NCBI RefSeq assembly: GCF_039555335.1
Contig: NC_092628.1
Span: 64,055,235-64,119,234 of the forward strand
Source of the DNA: Amphiura filiformis
Lineage: Eukaryota; Echinodermata; Ophiuroidea; Amphilepidida; Amphiuridae
Direction of reading: 5' to 3'
Length of the DNA stretch: 64,000 nucleotides
Both the position numbers and the translations under genes were made by a program. The notes under the pieces were generated by a model. It was not told where the DNA came from. It saw only the letters and a program-made list of their open reading frames with translations, and made no database searches. Below are positions 51,707-62,752 of the stretch, piece after piece (the stretch's first letter is position 1; each line of letters opens with the position of its first letter).

Positions 51707-52824
51707 AAGGATATGTAAACGACAGATAACACCAAAAATATGACGAAATTATTTCCAAACCGTGTTAAGTCTTCAAACCACCATGCTTCTCATTTTCAAG
51801 AACGCTGGTTAACAATAAGCACGTATTGTCTCATTTCGTAAACAAAAACCCACACAGAATTGTTCTCTAGCGCTCGCTTTATAATCGTTCACCCAACTGA
51901 AACTATAATCCCAGCTCATTGCTCCATTGTACGTGTAAAGCAGAAACATATGTTGTGTGTATATAACCAGAGAAGATATGATTTAATCAGTTGAGCTGTT
52001 TTTAATGAGTGTTATCTTGGTTTAATAGCTTTTAATGGGGTTTAAGTCCTGCAAAGGTCGTGGTGAATTCTACTGTAGACATGACTGCATCATGTTTCAG
52101 ATGATTCTGGTAATTTATTATTAAATGAGCTATATACCTCATTAAAAACCGGAAAATATATGAACAATTTCATCAAATATTTAGTACTTACATAGCATCT
52201 ATCCTATGCACGAAGTCACACTCCCACACCGACCCACCCTTCTCACAACCCCCACTACCCCCCGACCACCCCCCCCCCCCGCACGCAAGAGATCTGCCCG
52301 TCGCATCCCTCCCCCGTCTACCCACACACTATACTTTATCAAAATCACATGCCGCCGACATGGCCATACTTAGGCCTATATGATACACATCAATTAATTT
52401 GCAGACACAGGCTTATAATTATACAATCATGAATTTTATCACGTAGGCCTACTCTATGACGTAATTGAACCAACCCTTAACAGCAGACATCAACTTTATA
52501 AATCAGCAATACCATATTCATTATGAAGTTCACTTTATTAGAAATGATATTGTATAACGATATGATAATGGGCTGTAAAATGAGATTGTTAATGAATAAT
52601 AATGAAGGGCTTAATATTGAGCTTAATGTCATCTTACACAACTAATTAACTAATGCGTGTATCACATGGGAAATATACTTGTTATTATCGGCTAGAACGC
52701 GTTATTTTTCAATTAACTTGACTCTGTTAGCTATGAATCTGAAAAAGAAGGTCTCGTGGTGTATTATAATACTCTCATAAATCAAAAGGCAAATGTTGTG
52801 GCTTGTCTTTTATACTCTAAAGTA
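51707..52824. other. AT-rich spacer with a C-rich tract
   Basis: No gene was recognised. Positions 52225-52325 are C-rich, with runs of five to twelve C, followed by ordinary AT-rich sequence. Confidence 0.6.
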
Positions 52825-53064
52825 AGGCGACGAAAAAAAACCCAAGTTTCTGTTGGTCGGGCTTTCTTTTCTTTCTTTTTTCGCAAATGACCCTAAAAAT
52901 CACCAAAATCTTTTAATATTTTGCAATCTGGGGAAATAACAAAGACAGATTGTTCCTGGAATTTGGGTCGGCATTAATTTGTACAGGAAAAATTTGTTTC
53001 CCAAATTTGGTAAAATCTGGGTTGGTCGGGCCAGTAGAACATGGTTTTCCTTTTCGTCGCCTAT
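52825..53064. mobile_element. 240 bp inverted-repeat element
   Basis: The left end AGGCGACGAAAA and the right end TTTTCGTCGCCT are exact inverses, with a further GTTGGTCGGGC word in both arms. It is an MITE-like remnant without a clear duplication. Positions 53065-53345 continue as low-information sequence. Confidence 0.65.
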
Positions 53065-53489
53065 AAGCCATAAAAGAATGGTCGTTATAGTCACCGGGCG
53101 GGTGCACATCATAATTTTTCGGGTGCGTACATGTTCCTCGCGCACTGTCAAAATCAAGGGTCTTTCTTGGCTCTCTTGTTGAAAATCGCCTGGGAAAAAC
53201 CAGAAATGAAAGGAATGAGCAACTTGGGGTGTTTTAACAGCAATGATCAAAATCAAGCCCGAAAATGAAGGGTCTTTCAGCGCTTTTCAGAGGTCTTTCG
53301 AAGCTGTGCGGTCCCAAAATAGCGGGGTATTTTCCCGGGTATTTTGATCATTTGTGGCATTTCCTCATATGTGGCATTCATAAGAAATTTTGTAAAATTT
53401 GTCCTAGTCAATTGGTTTGTCCAAGATTTTAATATGAATATGTCGCTATTCCATATTGAAATATTCTATTTTATTTTATTTTTTAACAG

Positions 53490-53587
53490 GAAAATGGCGC
53501 GAGTGTCTTTCTGTACGTCAGCTACATGGGGTGGGCTCTCAGTATTACGTCTCTACTTGTCACAGTGGCAACCTATCTTACTTTAAG
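53490..53587 (+). CDS. Adhesion GPCR (family B2), internal exon with TM1
   Basis: This exon encodes the first transmembrane helix of a seven-helix receptor in the plasma membrane. It follows a pyrimidine-rich tract ending in AACAG at 53489 and stops before a GTATAA donor at 53588. In frame from its first base it reads ENGASVFLYVSYMGWALS, then a hydrophobic helix ending ATYLTL. The pattern S-Y-x-G-x-A-L-S-I is typical of TM1 in adhesion/secretin GPCRs. It ends after two bases of a codon (AG) and joins in frame to 59304 to give Arg, the usual start of intracellular loop 1. The GPS cleavage motif expected about 10-20 residues upstream is not in this exon, so at least one more upstream exon is implied. 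It contains no start codon of its own. The family is clear; the subfamily is not. Confidence 0.82.
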
Positions 53588-53626
53588 GTATAATATTAAA
53601 AGCTATTAAAGCTACGTTCGCTATAT

Positions 53627-53905
53627 GTGACCTGCTACCACGAAATGAGCGCAAAGTCGCAAGTTAGTAGTTTCGAGACGCCCTGGCTACTGCGTTGGTG
53701 TTCTTTGTTTCATAAGCACCTGTTCAACCTTTGTTTGTCTGTACGTCCGTTGTGAATGGGACACACTGGGCTTTTTACGCAGTACATACTACTGGCTTGT
53801 ACAGGTGCGGCGCGGCAAACAAAGAACATCAACTCAGCAGCCAGGATGTCACAAAACTACCAACTTGCGACTTTAAGCTCATTTCGTGGTAGCAGTTCAC
53901 ACTTG
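53627..53905. mobile_element. 275 bp MITE in intron 1
   Basis: The arms share CTGCTACCACGAAATGAGC and AAAGTCGCAAGTT, mirrored at 53830-53900 with a few mismatches. Both arms continue to AACAAAGAACA near the centre. It lies 40 bp downstream of the TM1 exon. Confidence 0.78.
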
Positions 53906-55017
53906 CTCATATAAATGGTGAAACAAAGTGACCCAGATTATGTAAAATGTATACATTGAAAATTATACGTTATTTCCAATAATCTAAAGGAAACCAGCAA
54001 ACATGACAGATCTCATCCAATTGCTAATTTGTCAACCTATTTCATCATGTATGTTTTAACAGTTCAATGAATGTGGGGTAACCTAAACGCGATACCCAAA
54101 CATTATTTTTCCATTTAAATATGTTTTTATTAAAGTTTGCGTGATTTTTAATGTTAATTTCAATGGTACAATGTATAATATAATATTCATAATGAATAGC
54201 CGGACAATAATATTATCATATCAAAATTAGATTACAGTTCAACAATTATAAGCATTTTGTAATTTTCAAGTATTGTCCCATATAGGCTTCGAATTAAATC
54301 ATCAAATTAATTTATGTTGTTTTATAGGATATACAGCGATTCCCCAAAATTAACGAAAATCGTTATATTTGCTAAGTAAAGTCAATGATAGTGTACCATT
54401 GGTAAAATCCCATCTGTGTTTCTCAGTTTTGTTTTGGATAAGTTCCTCTGTGCAAGAAAGCGAACACAAACTAGCTCTGGTGCATATCTTTCCTTTGGTT
54501 CTTACGTGATACATGAACGTGATGTTTGGAGTGAATCTCAATTAAGTTTGTTACCAACAATTACATCGCGTCAAGCTGTATTATAGGTCAACACCATCGT
54601 AAATGCAATACATTAATCATAGTCTCTATAGTCCGCCAAAATTAATTTGCATCATTCAATTCTAAATGAATTAACTTAATAAAACAGATTACTTATCATG
54701 ACAATCCACTGAAAAAACTCTGTACAGGAACACATATAATTGGAATATCACCTGGAATTAATTCTTATCATTTAAACGTCAATGGAAGATGATTTTTGAT
54801 GGAATGGATCCCTTACTGCATGGGATGTATTACAAAAGTGCACGCGATATATCAAAAGAGCCAGTTCAACACAAGTCCTAGTTTCAGTCACATATCGTTG
54901 CATTGTAGACGTGCACGATTCTTATTGTTCCGAACTCAGGCTATGACAGAATACATTGGTTCAATTCAAATCTTTGATTTGCTTTTCGTAATTAGTGTTT
55001 TTATCAAATCTGTAATA
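53906..55017. other. Intronic AT-rich sequence
   Basis: No feature is supported. A 101-codon open frame at 54796-55101 runs into the neighbouring repeat and has no recognisable domain. Confidence 0.6.
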
Positions 55018-57093
55018 TTACGAGTCGTACTGACTCCAGGCCAAAGTCACATTTTACCCAAATTCATACGAATGCATATCAACAATACACTGTTTGATTA
55101 GGTTAACAAAATCTAAGTCTTTAATTGAAAGTAAAATAAGATTGGTACATGACAACAATATTGCACATACAATATAATCACACACTCGCAGCTTTAACTA
55201 ATCAGTACTTTTAACCAGCAGCTTCTTCTTGGTAATGTTCTGGACGGCTGATGTATATCTCTTGTTTGCTTTATCCTGCGAAAATCGCTGTTCAGCGAAG
55301 TCCCTTGTGCACTTGCATTAATATATCCTTGCGTATAAAATCCTCGCACAGAAATGGTACTGCTTTCTCCAAACACTTAACACTCCTTGCGCAGTTCTCC
55401 AAACACTTAACTCCTTGCGCCGCCAAACATTTTTAAATGTTAAAATACCTTGCGCAGATGACAATCCCCACAAAATGGTGTTTCTTTCACCAATCACTCT
55501 CTTTCTCCAGGAAACAGGCTTCTTTCTGCACTGCTCCACTTTATTTTATAAATCAGACTCCAGCAAGTCTTTCATACAAGTCTTTCAATAACTCACCCTC
55601 CAGGAAACAGGATTTTTCTGCACTGATCCACTTTAGATGTGTTGTTTCGTAAACCAGACTTCAGCAGGTCGACAGAAGAATATAGTACCCTTTTTGGAAG
55701 AGAAAAGCACTTTGTTGCACTCGAAATCTCCTTCGACTATGTTGGTCGAATAATAACACACTATTGGCTATACAAATTGACTGGCTCACGCAGGCACATA
55801 GATTATAACGCATTATAGAAAACATACATTCACCTTCTAACTCAATTCTGCCCTCAGAAAATTTCCTTTCTCTCTTATATACCAAAATGGTAAACAGGTA
55901 AGTCCCCAGTTACAATTAATCCATGCTGCAACATTCACCTTATTATAGCAACTCGGATTTACCATGCAATACAGTGAACATTCTGGAAATGGGGATTTCC
56001 CAAGATCCAAAATTAGATATGATTGAATTTGTTATTGTGTGATGTGCCCTGAGTAATTTAATTTGATTATTCATCTTTTCTTTGTTTACAATTTAGATTA
56101 TTTCATGAGAGATAATAAGAGAAACGGGTAAACCAAGAAAGACTTTGTGTGTTATGACATGTTTTAAGGAAAACCCCTTTGGGTACAGTAATCAAACTCA
56201 ATCGGAGTTATTAATAATCTTGGAAATCCCTACTATTCCAGTATTCTCTGTATTACATCATTGGGAAAATCCCTTAGATTGTAAAATGGATATGAGGACA
56301 TCATTTTTGGAAATCCCACAGGAAGTGAATGACAGAATGGTCTATAAATAGATAATATGTATAAAAGTGGAAGGCTTGAGTTTGCTCCTTGCAGAGTATC
56401 ATGAGAGATTGTAAACTTTCTACGTGTTGATCATAGTTGTACTTCAAAAGGAGGTACATTTGAACCAGTTTACAATGTGCTATTTTAATACAGCAACGAA
56501 GGAGATTTTGAGTGGATGAAAGACTTGCTGGAGTCTGGTTTATAAAACAACACATCTGTCAATAAAGTGGAGCAGTGCAGAAAGAAGCATGTTTCCTGGA
56601 GAACGAGAGTGATTGGTGAAAGAAGCACCATTGCCTTCTGCGCAAGGAGTTTTATCTTAAAAGTGTTTGGAGAACTGCGCAAGGAGTTAAGTGTTTGGAA
56701 AACTGGGCAAGGAGTTAAGTATAATGGGAGAAAGCAGCACCATTTCTGTGCGAGGATTTTTATATGCAAATATATATATATATATGGAAGTGTACAATGG
56801 TCTTTGTTGATTGCAGAACAAGTGAATAAGGATATATACATCAGTCATCAAGAACATTGCAAGAACTCTATGATCACCTAGAAGAAGACTGCTTGTTAAG
56901 TACTGAGGAGTTAAAATTGTGATTGTGTGATTATTTTGTATGTGTATTTGTTGTCATATATTGTACCAATCATATTTTACTTTCAATTAAAGACTTAGAT
57001 GTTGTTAACTTAATCAAACAGTGTATTTGTGTTGTGCATTAGTGTGAATTTGGGTAAAAGGTGATTTTGGCCTTGAGTCAGTACGACTCGTAA
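55018..57093. mobile_element. 2.1 kb element with about 600 bp imperfect inverted arms
   Basis: The ends TTACGAGTCGTACTGACTC are exact inverses. The arms (about 55018-55665 and 56520-57093) share many segments, such as TTTCAATTAAAGACTTAGAT and AACCAGACTCCAGCAAGTC in opposite orientation. Both arms contain repeats of GCAAGGAGTTAAGTGTTTGG or its inverse. The centre (55666-56519) shows no gene. No target duplication was found, so class and exact ends are open. Confidence 0.72.
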
Positions 57094-58620
57094 CAATTGT
57101 ATCAACTTGATTGCATAAGAGGGGATTCCAATTGTCATTGCACACCAACTTTTGCAAGGGGATTCCCATTTCTCATAATTGCTTTAAATAAATACAGTAA
57201 ATTACTCAGGCCACATCACAATACGGAATAAATTGTATGATATATATATAGTATCATTACCTCCGGTCAGTAGCCCGGTCAGTAACATCAAATTGAGCAT
57301 TATCATGCAAGAGTATACATAAAATTTACGTTAATATCAACTTTCCTGTCCTTTAGCCCAATGGAAATAGGTATGGATAGTTTTCTATTGGACATTTAAG
57401 AGAAAATGACGATGTTAATTTTCATTATTCATTACTACAAAACCTCATATAATTTTGCGAATCAAGAGAGGCATATAATGGAATGCTATTAACCAGAAAC
57501 CGTGTACAAATCCCAGGAAGTACAAAGAGCAATTTATTTTGGTTTGGAACAAGCATTCCATGACATTCACAGTATAATATAAATTTGGTTCAAAATAGTG
57601 AAATAACGTAATTGACAAAAAACGGGCAACATAAACTAATATGAGCATACTGCCACCATATACTGGGTCTTTTCAATTTGCAGTTTTTCAACCAGTAACT
57701 AAATTGATTATCCTGATTGGACATCTCAATCGCATTGATTTAGTTTATGGGTGGATTGTATCATCAGAACGGACCCTGGGGAACTGACCAATCATACGAA
57801 ATAATTTGCCGCTAAATTACGAAAGCCCAAACGCTTCAGCGACACAAAAAGAGTGAACACTTTAATTGTAGAGAAACCAAAAGCATTGTTATACACAACC
57901 GACTACTTATTTCAATGGAAGTAAAACAAATAATAGATAAATGTACATTTTTGAAACCAATAAAACAGATTTAGCTTAGAATCCAGGTTTGAACACATCT
58001 TTAAGTTGGGCAACAGTGTTGAACTAAGATTTACTTTCGAAACTAGCGGTTTTTAATAGAATAATCAGGCACAAATGCCTAAGACGTACTGTTATTTAGT
58101 ATGTACATAGGGCCTATGCAAACCACATCTGGATTGTGTGGGGTGGGGAGCAGAGGGGAATTCAAACCTATGGTGGAATCATTGCGTAATACGGAGTGGG
58201 GAAGAACCACGCTTGTTCATTAAATAATGTAATGTCTAGCCTTGATTGGTTGGAATATGCATTGATAAGTGCTATCACAAAACGGATGGTAAAATAGGGA
58301 ACATTCGTGTAACTTACAGATTTTATGAAGATTTGCGAAAGGGTTTGAAGCGTATACCCTTATGCATGGGCTTGCATATATGATATTCTATACATTATAA
58401 TTATGGAAACCTCCTAGACTTATTCTGAATTTCTGATATTTATTAGTTACATGGGCTGATCATGTCTATTTTGCAAGTTAAAAGCTAAATTAGTCAAATA
58501 TGAGGTTAATTTTTCTTCACTAACTCTGACAAAAAATGTTCAACCTTGACACCAAATTTTTTCTGGTCCGAGGTGGAGCTAATTACCTTAACCAAATAGC
58601 GTTTGGCTAAGGTCCTCTTT
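57094..58620. other. Intronic sequence without recognisable features
   Basis: AT-rich, with short open frames only. Nothing I can support. Confidence 0.6.
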
Positions 58621-58624
58621 CTGT

Positions 58625-58630
58625 CAAGTT

Positions 58631-58674
<44 letters not shown>

Positions 58675-58708
58675 TTTCATTCATTCATTCTTTCATTCAT
58701 TCATTCAT

Positions 58709-58770
<62 letters not shown>

Positions 58771-58852
58771 TCCTTTCTTTCTTTCTTTCTTTCTTTCTTT
58801 TTCTTTCTTTCTTTCTTTCTTCCTCCTTTCTTTCTTTCTTTCTTTCTATCAA
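58625..58852 (+). repeat. TTTC microsatellite with ATTC block
   Basis: Long runs of CTTT/TTTC, with an ATTC-rich block near 58677-58710 and TCCTCC interruptions near 58768 and 58820. Open frames across it are artefacts. Confidence 0.97.
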
Positions 58853-59303
58853 TCGTATAATGAGCCATCGTAGCCATATGCGTGTGTCAATTTTGACCAA
58901 ATTTGGTTAGGACCATTGGAGTGCCACAAATGACACGTGAAAATGTCTGGCTCAAATGCCATGTCAAGGTCATTATGGCCAAAAGTATACGTTTTTTTGC
59001 TAAAAATGCCACTCCTTCCTCATATACATAGCACCGGTGATGTCACTTGTTTTGTTTTTTATTTTTGTCTGAGGTGGAGCAAATGTTGTCGTTTTTGTCT
59101 GAGGTGGAGCAAATTAGTTTTTTGTTGTTCCTCAGATGGCGAGACAATTCTTTTTCCAAAAAGCTATCCAGTCCCCCTTGATATCTAATGGTGCATCCAG
59201 GCATCCCTATAAATTAATTGTGGATTTTTCGATTGCTTGTACTTAAAATGATTCAACTTTCATGCTAATAAATATTTCAACTGCTCTTATTTTTGTTATA
59301 AAG
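58853..59303. other. Intronic sequence before TM2-TM4 exon
   Basis: A GTCTGAGGTGGAGCAAAT word is duplicated near 59066 and 59095. Otherwise featureless. Confidence 0.5.
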
Positions 59304-59593
59304 GTCCTTACGGAACAAAACCACAGGTCGTCTCTTAATATGCCTATCACTCTCCTTACTCTGCTTATATGTGGTGTTTGCGGCAGGAGTAAGACGGGAA
59401 AATGTTGACAGCAATGTCAAATGTAACTTAGTCGCCGCTCTTCTACATTATTTTACACTGACATCAGTGGCATGGATGAGTGTTGAAAGCTATACAGCCT
59501 ATCTATGGATTGTACAAGGGCGAAAGTCGCATGGACGTCGGCGAAGATCGCAGGGATGCCGTTATTTTGTCATTTCCTGCTTGGTCGCATGGG
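59304..59593 (+). CDS. Adhesion GPCR (family B2), exon with ICL1, TM2, TM3 and start of TM4
   Basis: The exon follows an acceptor at TTATAAAG (59303) and ends before a strong GTAAGT donor at 59594. Joined to the TM1 exon it reads RSLRNKTTGRLLICLSLSLL, the family pattern of a basic loop 1 followed by TM2 with L-x-x-x-L-S-L-S-L. A loop with VKCNLVAALLHYF follows. Its Cys is the conserved TM3 cysteine that bonds to loop 2, and HYF begins TM3. TM3 continues TSVAWMSVESYTAYLWIV, with the family W-M and Glu. Intracellular loop 2 is unusually basic (GRKSHGRRRRSQG). TM4 begins CRYFVISCLVAWG. The frame is open for the full 290 bases and both splice phases match the neighbours, which argues for a working gene rather than a pseudogene. 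Ligand and G-protein coupling cannot be read from this. Confidence 0.9.
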
Positions 59594-60221
59594 GTAAGTA
59601 TAAAAAGTACCAGGGAATAAATGATCTTCCCGTAGGAACTTGACAACAATCCAGTATAGAGGCCAGAGGCTCGCATTACCCCCAGTCTGCTTCAAGTTGG
59701 CATAGAACTATAGCCCCGTTTTCCCCACAACAAGTCGTCAAAAATGACTCAGATTATATTGGCCCTCGTCTCGGTTCATAATAAGGTGCCTTGCTTTCTG
59801 ATGGTGATAGCTTCCTTTATTTTGTACATATCACTGTCTCTTTCGACAATCTTCGCCTCCTTCCAATTAATATTCACATGATTATTGTCCATAATATGAT
59901 CAGTAATCGCATAATTATGGTTGATTGGGATAGAATTGTGGGGCTCGCGCCTTTGGATGGACTGTGCGATTGCGTAATGTGCTGTGAGGTTTCATAGCAA
60001 CATGAATGTTACCAGATTATTCTTGCAACACGCTCGGACACCCCTTCAACATACGGTAATCGCAGAACCTCCGGGTTTGCCGCTATCGTCCTTAAGCTTC
60101 TTTCCTTTTTGCTTAGGAGTGGTCATTTTGCTCTTAACTTTTTATATTGATGTTATTTATTCCATCCCTTGTAAAACCTGCTACCTCACCCCGGGACCTC
60201 ACATATACTGCGCACAAAAAG

Positions 60222-60661
60222 CAGGGGCGTAACCAGACCTGACCTTCCGGGGGGGCAAGATTGAAAAATTTCCCAATTGTTGACCAAAAGTCGCGAGCGG
60301 CTTGCCACGAAGCGTTAAACGGGTGGGGTCCAGGGGCAAAGCCCCTGAAGCTCCTGGTTTTTGGCATATTAGAAGCTAAAAAATCAGTGTTTCAGAGTAC
60401 AAATTTCAAATTCCCTCTTTCTTTCCCTTTTCTCTTCTCCCTTCCCTTTTTCTCTTCTCCCTTCCCCTTTTTCCCCTCTTTTTTCTTTTCTTCTTTCCCC
60501 TTTTTCTTCTTCCCTCTTTTTCCTTTTTTTCTTTTCTCCTTCCCCTTTTTTCTTTTCTCCTTCCCCCTTTTCTCCTTCCCAATTTTTTGTTCTTCTTCCC
60601 AGTTTTTTTGTGTCCGGGGGGGCAGCTTGCCCCCCCGGCCACCCCACTGGTTACGCCACTG
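60222..60661. mobile_element. 440 bp hAT-like element with perfect 8 bp duplication
   Basis: The ends CAGGGGCGTAACCAG and (inverted) CAGTGGCGTAACCAG differ at one base. ACAAAAAG is repeated exactly at 60214-60221 and 60662-60669. The interior has a 200 bp polypyrimidine tract (60410-60605), which yields false lysine-rich or phenylalanine-rich frames. It belongs to the same broad family as the element at 1685-3070. Confidence 0.9.
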
Positions 60662-60847
60662 ACAAAAAGTATCCGAACGCTTAAAACAAAAGCTATTTCT
60701 CAAAGACACAAAATCTATAGTTGATAGATGGAGAATTTTGTGCTGTGCTGCGTAATTTCATTCGGCAAACTTTATTTATTGTGTTTTAATAACATTTTAA
60801 ATGTCGGGTTATATGTAGATCACGAGTAGATCACGAATATGTTTTAA

Positions 60848-60924
60848 TGTAATTTCAAATGGATTTTTTACATCTCATTCAGACATGTCTGAATGAGATG
60901 TAAAATAATCCATCTGAAATTACA
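60848..60924. repeat. Palindrome, about 37 bp arms
   Basis: TTACATCTCATTCAGAC is mirrored across ATGTCTGAATGAGATGTAA, and outer arms TGTAATTTC / GAAATTACA also pair, with a few mismatches. Confidence 0.8.
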
Positions 60925-61254
60925 TTTTCGTCAATATCTTTAGAACAGAATGTCGTGTTCATCTGAAATTTATTGTTACCCTGTTTATGTACTCTGTACT
61001 GAATATAACTTTTTTCCATATCATTTTTACACGGATCGGTCTTTGTGTACTATCAATTATTAAAATGCCAAAATAATGCAAAATATGCAAAAAGACTTCT
61101 CAATCGCCATTACATGCTGTCTACTGAAGATAGCACACAAAACGTGACAACATTATTTGAATGATTACAAAGTAGCGTGAAGTTTAACTTTTACGCCTAG
61201 AATCATACAAAGGATCAGAAGAGTAAAAAATAAATTATCATACCAAAGCCAACA

Positions 61255-61323
61255 AAAGGATTCGAACCCGTGACTCCAATAGCCTATAGTTACAAGTCAG
61301 CGACTTTACCGCTGCGCTACCAA
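61255..61323 (-). tRNA. tRNA-like sequence, probably pseudogene or SINE head
   Basis: The minus strand has a D-arm-like TGGTAGCGCAGCGGTAAAG, an anticodon-loop-like GACTTGTAAC and a perfect T-loop GGGTTCGAATCC. The 3' half of the anticodon stem and the acceptor stem do not pair well, so it is unlikely to be functional. The A- and B-box-like promoter words fit a tRNA-derived SINE. Confidence 0.45.
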
Positions 61324-62014
61324 AAAGTGTATGAAAATCTATCGATTTCCAATGCAATAATGTTGGATTGCATGCGAGTGCTTCCACGCTGAGACACACC
61401 TACAATTCGAGGAGATAAGACACGAAAAGCAGTAATTCGAGGAGCTCCTCGTAGTGGAGAATCCTAGGGGATTAGTACGTCTTTTTTCTGGCATTTTTGG
61501 CTCCAATTCGAAGAGTTTCATAATTGCTTTTATGCTATGGTTTCCTCACATTCCTGTGAAAACTCCTCATTTTGTATGTAGTTTTAACACACTTTTACAC
61601 ACTGCCTTTTCCGCCTCCTTGTTTTGTCTGAGGTGTCAGCATGGATTTCGGTTCAACAGGAAGAGTCCAATATAAATCGGCCTCATGTTTGTTATCACAA
61701 CGAGCAACCTTATCAATCAAAAACGGACTATCAAATATAATAGCTACGCAATGAGGCCTTTCTAATGTAGACAATCAAGCAGCAGACCTGGCCTAATTGG
61801 GAAATCTCTTGATCAACGACTCTCATTATTACTTTAGATATCTTGACCCAATTAAATGAAACATGTTTATCTGGTGAATGTTTCTGCACGGGAGGCACCA
61901 TACCGCAAAGTTATAGCTTGACTTATACAGTGTGGTGCGTAGGGTGTGTGGGGGTGGGCGAATGTGTGTGACGGGGAGGGGACAACATGGGGAGGGGGGG
62001 GGAAGTAGTCACTG

Positions 62015-62150
62015 GCGTAGCCAGGACTTTTTCAGAGGAGTAGAGGGAGGGGCGAGAGGGGGCAAGGTGCCTATCATTATATCAAGGGGTCAAAATTTGA
62101 CGAAAATGGTCAAAATAGGCTAAAAGGTACAAAAAGAGGAATATAAATCA
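62015..62150 (+). mobile_element. Truncated CACTGGCGTAGCC-type element
   Basis: CACTGGCGTAGCCAGGAC resembles the termini of the hAT-like family in this window, followed by G-rich then A-rich sequence. No right end was found. Confidence 0.4.
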
Positions 62151-62273
62151 ACCAATCAAATAACCACGATAACACCATAGGGGAAGACTTCTCAAAGTAA
62201 GTTTCTTGCCATTTTTGATGAGAATATCCGATTCATAAAATTAACATAATTTTTCAGACAAGTAGAAAAAGTG

Positions 62274-62346
62274 ATCCCGCCTGGAAATCGAACCTCTGAC
62301 CTCAGGTTTACGAGACCTGTGCCTTAACCACTCGGGCAGGTCTCAT
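62274..62346 (-). tRNA. tRNA-like sequence with CGT anticodon loop (part of fold-back)
   Basis: The minus strand reads CCCGAGTGGTTAAGGC, a class II (Ser/Leu) style D-arm. It then has a perfect 5 bp anticodon stem CAGGT-CTCGTAA-ACCTG (62303-62319), then AGAGGTTCGATTTCC and CAGGCGGGAT. The T-stem is poor, and the Ser-like D-arm with a Thr-type anticodon is odd, so this is likely a tRNA-derived repeat. Confidence 0.45.
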
Positions 62347-62383
62347 ATAAACGCGAGGTTCCGGGTTCGAGTCCCGGTGGGAT
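62337..62383 (+). repeat. Inverted second copy of the tRNA 3' half
   Basis: The + strand reads CAGGTCTCATATAAACGCG, then a perfect T-arm CCGGGTTCGAGTCCCGG and GTGGGAT. It aligns with the 3' half of the minus-strand tRNA-like copy from CAGGTCTC onward. ATCCCGCC (62274-62281) pairs with GGTGGGAT (62376-62383). Confidence 0.65.
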
Positions 62384-62655
62384 GCTTTTCCCTGTTTTCC
62401 GATTCATTTTGATTCAAATTTTGAATAGATTGAATTGTCATGTCATTTTGACAAGATTCTGTAGTCTAAGTTCCTCGGAATTGTCATACTAGTCAAATTT
62501 GAATAGATTCTATTCATTTGTGAGGAGTAATTTTAAGAGTGTATGCCTATAATACTGGATATAATTGTAATTAGATCCACTTCACATCCATGCAACCCGA
62601 TAATTAATACATTTTGTTGTTAATACAATGTAATAATTCTATTAATTATGCTCAG

Positions 62656-62752
62656 GTTTGCCATTCCTGATAGTTGGTGTGATTGAGGCCATCGATCGAT
62701 GTCAGTATTACAAGATCCATGAGAATGAGTGTCCAAATAATAACGCCAATAT
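62656..62752 (+). CDS. Adhesion GPCR (family B2), exon with end of TM4 and extracellular loop 2
   Basis: The acceptor is GCTCAG at 62655 and the donor is GTGAGT at 62753. The last G of the previous exon plus GT here gives Gly, so the protein reads AWG-LPFLIVGVIEAID, the conserved W-G-x-P end of TM4 in family B receptors. Loop 2 follows (CQYYKIHENECPNNNAN), and one of its cysteines should pair with the TM3 cysteine. The exon ends two bases into a codon, so the gene continues. No exon with TM5 was recognised in the remaining 1.25 kb, which is repetitive. The preceding intron of about 3.06 kb contains a hAT element and tRNA-like repeats. Confidence 0.85.

Larger units (their letters stand above)
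53588..59303 (+). other. Intron 1 of the adhesion GPCR gene within the window (5.7 kb)
   Basis: This interval lies between two exons whose phases match exactly. It contains a 275 bp inverted-repeat element (about 53627-53905), plain AT-rich sequence to 55017, a 2.1 kb inverted-repeat element (55018-57093), featureless AT-rich DNA from 57094 to 58620, and a long TTTC microsatellite. No further exon is needed between the two exons. Confidence 0.7.
59594..62655 (+). other. Intron 2 of the adhesion GPCR gene within the window (3.1 kb)
   Basis: This interval lies between a GTAAGT donor and a CAG acceptor with matching phases. It holds a 440 bp hAT element (60222-60661), a palindrome at 60848-60924, a tRNA-like sequence near 61255-61323, the start of a CACTGGCGTAGCC-type element near 62015, and a tRNA fold-back at 62274-62383. 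The rest shows no feature I can support. Confidence 0.7.

Noticed and set aside
52225..52325. C-rich tract as a quadruplex regulator
   Set aside because: Composition alone does not show function, and no promoter is seen nearby.
58603..58860. Phe/Leu/Ser-rich frame
   Set aside because: A translation artefact of the TTTC microsatellite.
60384..60709. Lys/Glu/Gly-rich minus-strand frames
   Set aside because: Produced by the polypyrimidine tract inside the 440 bp hAT-like element.
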